Origin: JBAXPV01 sp037132075
GTDB lineage: Bacteria > Bacteroidota > Bacteroidia > Bacteroidales > CAIXZF01
Direction of reading: 5' to 3'
Length of the DNA stretch: 10,151 bases
Assembly (NCBI GenBank): GCA_037132075.1
Contig: JBAXPV010000070.1
Coordinates: 1-10,151, forward strand
The notes under the pieces are model-generated. The model ran no database searches, was not told the origin of the DNA, and was given only the letters and a program-made list of their open reading frames with translations. The position numbers and the translations under genes are program-made. How positions within the stretch are numbered: the first letter of the stretch is position 1; every line of letters starts with the position of its first letter. Below, in pieces: positions 7,327 through 10,151 of the stretch.

Positions 7327-7474
7327 TATTATCAAATTATCACCCTCACAATATACCCAACCAAAAATGAGCAATTGTACTGGTAGTATTGGAAGTTTGG
7401 GAAAGAAGAACTGATCATCAAGCTAAGCTAACAAATATAGAAATTTCACAGCATTAACATTTACTAAAATCCAA

Positions 7475-7492
7475 TGTCAGGGGGCGAGCACC
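7475..7492. repeat. Degenerate partial copy of the CAGGGTGC palindrome
   Basis: TGTCAGGGGGCGAGCACC resembles the inner part of the full palindrome (GTCAGGGTGC-GA-GCACCC) with a T-to-G change and a truncated right arm. It sits just upstream of the intact copy at 7503-7536, mirroring the paired arrangement seen near 1465-1560. Confidence 0.55.
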
Positions 7493-7502
7493 TTTCAAAG
7501 CT

Positions 7503-7536
7503 GACCCTGTCAGGGTGCTCGCACCCTGACAGGGTC
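7503..7536. repeat. 34-nt palindrome of the CAGGGTGC family in a divergent intergenic region
   Basis: A perfect inverted repeat: 16-nt arms GACCCTGTCAGGGTGC and complement around TC. It lies between the divergently oriented macroglobulin gene and pepD, about 180 bases from one start and 79 from the other, where a terminator for either gene makes no sense. This supports a repeat family rather than gene-specific terminators. Each arm is itself nearly palindromic (ACCCTG-T-CAGGGT), so the element can fold as one long or two short hairpins. Confidence 0.87.
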
Positions 7537-7615
7537 TTTACCTGCAAAATATTTCACTTAAAAACCTACATCTTATCCTCAAAACCCATAAATTAGCCCA
7601 TTAAACGCATTCATT

Positions 7616-9070
7616 ATGGAAAATACACTCTCACATATACTACCCCAAGCTCTCTGGCACTACTTCGGTGAAATCTGTATGATTCCCCGCCCTTCCAAGA
7701 AAGAAGAAAAAATCAGACAATACCTGGTTGATTTCGCTAAAAAGCAAGGTTTAGCCTGCGATGTTGACGAAATCGGCAATGTTCTTATCCGTAAGCCCGG
7801 CAGCCCCGGCAGAGAAAATGACAGGATCACCGTCTTACAAAGCCATATGGATATGGTCTGTGAGAAAAACCAGGACACTGTCCATGACTTTGACATTGAC
7901 CCCATTCGTCCGCGAATTGATGGGGATTGGGTAAAAGCCACCAACACTACGCTTGGTGCAGATAATGGAATTGGGGTTGCTGCTTCACTGGCAATCCTTG
8001 AAGATAAAACAGCAGCGCATGGTCCGCTGGAAATCCTCATCACTGTTGATGAAGAGACTGGCTTAAGCGGTGCTTTTGCCCTGCAGCCTGACTATATTAA
8101 AGGTCGTATCTTATTGAATCTGGATTCTGAAGATGAAGGAGAGATCTTTATCGGATGTGCCGGTGGGACTGACACTGCCATAACGTTGCCTGTTAGCTGG
8201 GAAGCAATTCCGGCAGGATATTCTGCCTATTCCATTGAAATCAGTGGTTTAAAGGGAGGCCATTCCGGTGATGAGATTCACAAAAGGCTTGGAAATTCAA
8301 ACAAGATATTGAATCGTATTCTCTGGAGCCTCAGTCAGCAAATCGATTTGAGAATAGCGACCTTTAGCGGCGGTAATCTCAGGAATGCGATTCCAAGAGA
8401 AGCGAGTGGCACTTTTGTGATCCCTATTGCTGACCTGGAAATATGTAATACGATCACACAGAGAACATCAATTGCTATTTGGCAGGAATTACAGCATACA
8501 GATCCGGATCTCAGCATCAAGATCACTCCTGCCCCAATGCCTGCTCAGGTATTGACAAAAGAAAGCGGAGACAGGTTAATGCAGTCATTATATGCCTGCC
8601 CTCATGGGGTTATTGCGATGTCGCCTGTAATTCCGGGACTTGTTGAAACTTCGACCAACCTTGCAGCGGTCAGAACGGAGAAAGACCATATATATATAAC
8701 AACATCTCAGAGATCGAGCACTGAATCAGCCAAGCAAGACATCGCAAATATGGTATCCAGCACCTTCAAATTAGCTGGTGCAATCACTGAGCAGGGAGAT
8801 GGTTATCCAGGTTGGGCACCAAATCCCAATTCAGAGATCCTGGAGATTACGAAGCAAGCACACATAAAGGTACTGGGTTACGAACCTGCTGTTCGAGCCA
8901 TTCACGCCGGTTTAGAATGTGGTGTTATCGGGGAGAAATACCCAGGTATTGATATGATTTCTTTCGGACCTACCATACGAGGACCTCATTCTCCAGATGA
9001 AAGACTGGAAATTGCCACTGTTGGTCGCTTTTGGGATCTTTTACTTCAAGTTCTCCTAAATATCCGTTAA
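7616..9070 (+). CDS. pepD: Aminoacyl-histidine dipeptidase (cytosol non-specific dipeptidase), M20 family
   Basis: 484 residues, the usual family length of about 480-490. PepD is a cytoplasmic di-zinc peptidase that cleaves dipeptides, including Xaa-His (carnosine-type) substrates, late in peptide breakdown. Metal and catalytic residues are all seen: His77 and Asp79 in SHMDM, bridging Asp116 in GADNGIG, Glu146-Glu147 in VDEETGLSG, Asp170 in NLDSEDEGE and His458 in RGPHSPDE. These match, with a constant offset of three, the set described for Vibrio alginolyticus PepD (His80, Asp82, Asp119, Glu149/150, Asp173, His461). The lid/dimerisation domain is present (GLKGGHSGDEIH, 211-222). The ATG at 7616 directly precedes the conserved N-terminus. 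No Shine-Dalgarno sequence is visible. It seems monocistronic: a palindrome lies upstream and a convergent gene begins 25 bases after its stop. Confidence 0.96.
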   Translation: MENTLSHILPQALWHYFGEICMIPRPSKKEEKIRQYLVDFAKKQGLACDVDEIGNVLIRKPGSPGRENDRITVLQSHMDMVCEKNQDTVHDFDIDPIRPRIDGDWVKATNTTLGADNGIGVAASLAILEDKTAAHGPLEILITVDEETGLSGAFALQPDYIKGRILLNLDSEDEGEIFIGCAGGTDTAITLPVSWEAIPAGYSAYSIEISGLKGGHSGDEIHKRLGNSNKILNRILWSLSQQIDLRIATFSGGNLRNAIPREASGTFVIPIADLEICNTITQRTSIAIWQELQHTDPDLSIKITPAPMPAQVLTKESGDRLMQSLYACPHGVIAMSPVIPGLVETSTNLAAVRTEKDHIYITTSQRSSTESAKQDIANMVSSTFKLAGAITEQGDGYPGWAPNPNSEILEITKQAHIKVLGYEPAVRAIHAGLECGVIGEKYPGIDMISFGPTIRGPHSPDERLEIATVGRFWDLLLQVLLNIR

Positions 9071-9095
9071 TACAATCGGAAATACATGGGCTATT

Positions 9096-9650
9096 TTAGA
9101 TTCCGACACCAATACCAATTCGGTAAATGGGGTTTGGATACATAGAATTGGGTAGTTGGTTCAGGTTGTAGAGGATTAAAAACTCAGCACCTACCCTTCC
9201 CCCGACGTTCTGGCTATAACCACCACCGACGTAGAAGTTATTTTCGTTTACCCTTTGTGATCCAAAATTAGTATACTGAAGGTAGTTGAGTATTTCGTAT
9301 TCAGTATGAAGGAAAATCTGGATCTTCGTATAATACCTTGCGAAGACACGGCCACCATAAACATCAGTTTTATAAGCTGGCGTATAAGTGTTATCTTGAT
9401 AATATTGATAGGTAAGACCTAAGCCTGCAACGAACTGAGGACTTATTTTATAACCAACCAATGGGGAAATATCAATCAAAGTGACAGTACCAAAACTCAA
9501 TCCGAGGTTACCTCCAAAAAACAAACGGTCCATAAAAGGAGGCTTTTGAGAGATTTGTTCATGTTTTATGATTTGGGCAGAAACAGAAGGTACCATATAT
9601 AATAAGAAAAAGACGCTCAAAATAAGGATCAAATGCAGGGTATATTTCAT
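9096..9650 (-). CDS. Small outer-membrane beta-barrel protein, function unknown
   Basis: 184 residues. Residues 1-25 form a signal peptide: a basic start, a long hydrophobic core and SVSA followed by Gln as probable signal peptidase I site. The mature part has alternating hydrophobic/polar strands rich in Gly and Tyr (FFGGNLGLSFG, PLVGYKISPQFVAGLGLTYQYY, YGGRVFARYY, NNFYVGGGYSQNVGGRVGAEF, YRIGIGVGI), consistent with an 8-stranded outer-membrane barrel of the porin-family/OmpA-like beta-barrel type common in Bacteroidota. There is no OmpA peptidoglycan-binding domain and no catalytic motif, so no specific role is claimed. The ATG at 9648-9650 fits the signal peptide. A TACTTTTA on the minus strand (9674-9681) is one base from the TAnnTTTG -7 consensus and may be its promoter. 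The gene is divergent from the rRNA operon and convergent with pepD. Confidence 0.82.
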   Translation of the reverse strand: MKYTLHLILILSVFFLLYMVPSVSAQIIKHEQISQKPPFMDRLFFGGNLGLSFGTVTLIDISPLVGYKISPQFVAGLGLTYQYYQDNTYTPAYKTDVYGGRVFARYYTKIQIFLHTEYEILNYLQYTNFGSQRVNENNFYVGGGYSQNVGGRVGAEFLILYNLNQLPNSMYPNPIYRIGIGVGI

Positions 9651-9792
9651 AGTTTTTACGGATTAAGTCGCAGTAAAAGTAGGAATAATGCCCTAATAAA
9701 TGATATTTTTCTATAAAAAACACAGGCTTATTAACAGGCTTTAAAGGTGATTACCAATGCAGTGACAGAAAGTGCATCAAGAAATTGTTAAT

Positions 9793-9800
9793 TATTTTTG
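9793..9800 (+). promoter_or_regulatory. Candidate rRNA promoter -7 element (most upstream)
   Basis: TATTTTTG matches TAnnTTTG, followed by CAGGGGG. No TTTG lies 19-21 bases upstream, so this is weaker than the third element, but the shared TTTGCAG context with the other two supports it. Confidence 0.45.
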
Positions 9801-9810
9801 CAGGGGGTGT

Positions 9811-9840
9811 ATTGTATATTAAAAACAATGTCTATCTTTG
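9811..9840 (+). promoter_or_regulatory. Candidate rRNA promoter (middle)
   Basis: TATCTTTG at 9833-9840 matches TAnnTTTG, followed by CAGTCCC. ATTG at 9811-9814, 18 bases upstream, is a partial -33 match. The transcript would begin around 9847 and include the third promoter in its leader. Confidence 0.6.
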
Positions 9841-9924
9841 CAGTCCCATTAACGAAAACGTTCTTTCACACAGGGGGCTCATAAAAAGAAAGTCGAAAAA
9901 AAAATTAGTTTTTTTTCAAAAATG

Positions 9925-9955
9925 TTTGGAGATTAAAAATCTTTAACTACTTTTG
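9925..9955 (+). promoter_or_regulatory. Candidate rRNA promoter (proximal, best match)
   Basis: TTTG at 9925-9928, a 19-base spacer, then TACTTTTG at 9948-9955: a complete Bacteroidota-type promoter (TTTG, 19-21, TAnnTTTG), followed by CAGCCCC. An A/T tract at 9895-9920 directly upstream could serve as an UP-like element. It lies about 145 bases before the 16S rRNA 5' end. Confidence 0.75.
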
Positions 9956-10002
9956 CAGCCCCGTTTGGATAAAGAGAGAGAGATAAGTGAAAAAGGGAAC
10001 AA

Positions 10003-10015
10003 GTTCTTTGAAAAT
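10003..10015 (+). promoter_or_regulatory. boxA-like antitermination element in the rRNA leader
   Basis: GTTCTTTGAAAAT closely resembles the rRNA boxA sequence that recruits NusB/NusE (the Bacillus form is TGTTCTTTGAAAACT). Its place in the leader between the promoters and 16S rRNA is as expected. Assigned by resemblance only. Confidence 0.55.
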
Positions 10016-10044
10016 ATTGAAGCAAGCCTAGCAAGCAAATATCC

Positions 10045-10061
10045 CCGGAAGAAAATTCCGG
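10045..10061 (+). other. Leader hairpin upstream of 16S rRNA
   Basis: CCGGAA and TTCCGG pair across a 5-nt GAAAA loop. It lies between boxA and the 16S 5' end, where precursor processing signals occur. The A/T-rich stretch 10070-10095 may form one side of the 16S processing stalk, but its partner lies beyond the window. Confidence 0.5.
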
Positions 10062-10097
10062 AAGACAGTAAATTTTGACATGATTAAATTTTTCTAT

Positions 10098-10151
<54 letters not shown>

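Noticed and set aside
7660..8043. 127-codon minus-strand open frame inside pepD
   Set aside because: It is antisense to conserved pepD catalytic segments; its composition (Ser- and Ile-rich) is that of a shadow frame.
9071..9106. Terminator between pepD and the barrel gene (TCGGAA...TTCCGA)
   Set aside because: The stem is only 6 bp with a loop of about 19 bases and overlaps the barrel gene's last codons, so it is too weak to call.

Overview
The window looks like chromosomal DNA of a member of the Bacteroidota. Three signs agree: the 16S rRNA 5' end has a Bacteroidota-like opening (ACAATGGAGAGTTTGATCC, then GATGAACGCTAGCGGCAGG); the rRNA promoters carry the phylum's -7 element TAnnTTTG, one with a -33 TTTG at 19 nt; and the proteins are typical of the phylum (an alpha-2-macroglobulin carrying a carboxypeptidase-regulatory/TonB-plug insert, a PepD dipeptidase, a small outer-membrane barrel). 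No genus can be named.

Layout. Positions 2-52: the end of an unidentified reading frame. About 131-442: the C-terminal half of ribulose-phosphate epimerase (rpe), without its catalytic N-terminal half, so probably a remnant. 445-488: a 21-bp-stem palindrome between rpe and a minus-strand REP-associated tyrosine transposase (RAYT, 508-1128). 1129-1635: gene-free and repeat-rich, with a 25-nt inverted repeat just upstream of the transposase, a roughly 60-bp direct repeat and two more palindromes. 1636-7326 (minus): a giant secreted thioester-type alpha-2-macroglobulin gene, broken near its 5' end by one in-frame TAA that separates the signal peptide from the body. 7327-7615: a divergent intergenic region with another complete palindrome and a partial one. 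7616-9070 (plus): pepD with all metal and catalytic residues. 9096-9650 (minus): a small outer-membrane beta-barrel, convergent with pepD. 9651-10097: the rRNA control region, with three TAnnTTTG motifs, a boxA-like element and a leader hairpin. From about 10098: the start of 16S rRNA, cut by the window end.

The most notable signals are (i) a family of nested palindromes with core CAGGGTGC-NN-GCACCCTG. All between-copy differences in one arm are matched by complementary changes in the other, and the copies surround and lie near a RAYT gene. (ii) The single nonsense codon in an otherwise intact 1896-codon macroglobulin gene. (iii) The unusual architecture of that protein, with a plug-like domain placed directly before the A2M/thioester region. 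Apart from pepD and the rRNA operon, little here is housekeeping, and the left 1.6 kb looks shaped by repeats and gene decay.
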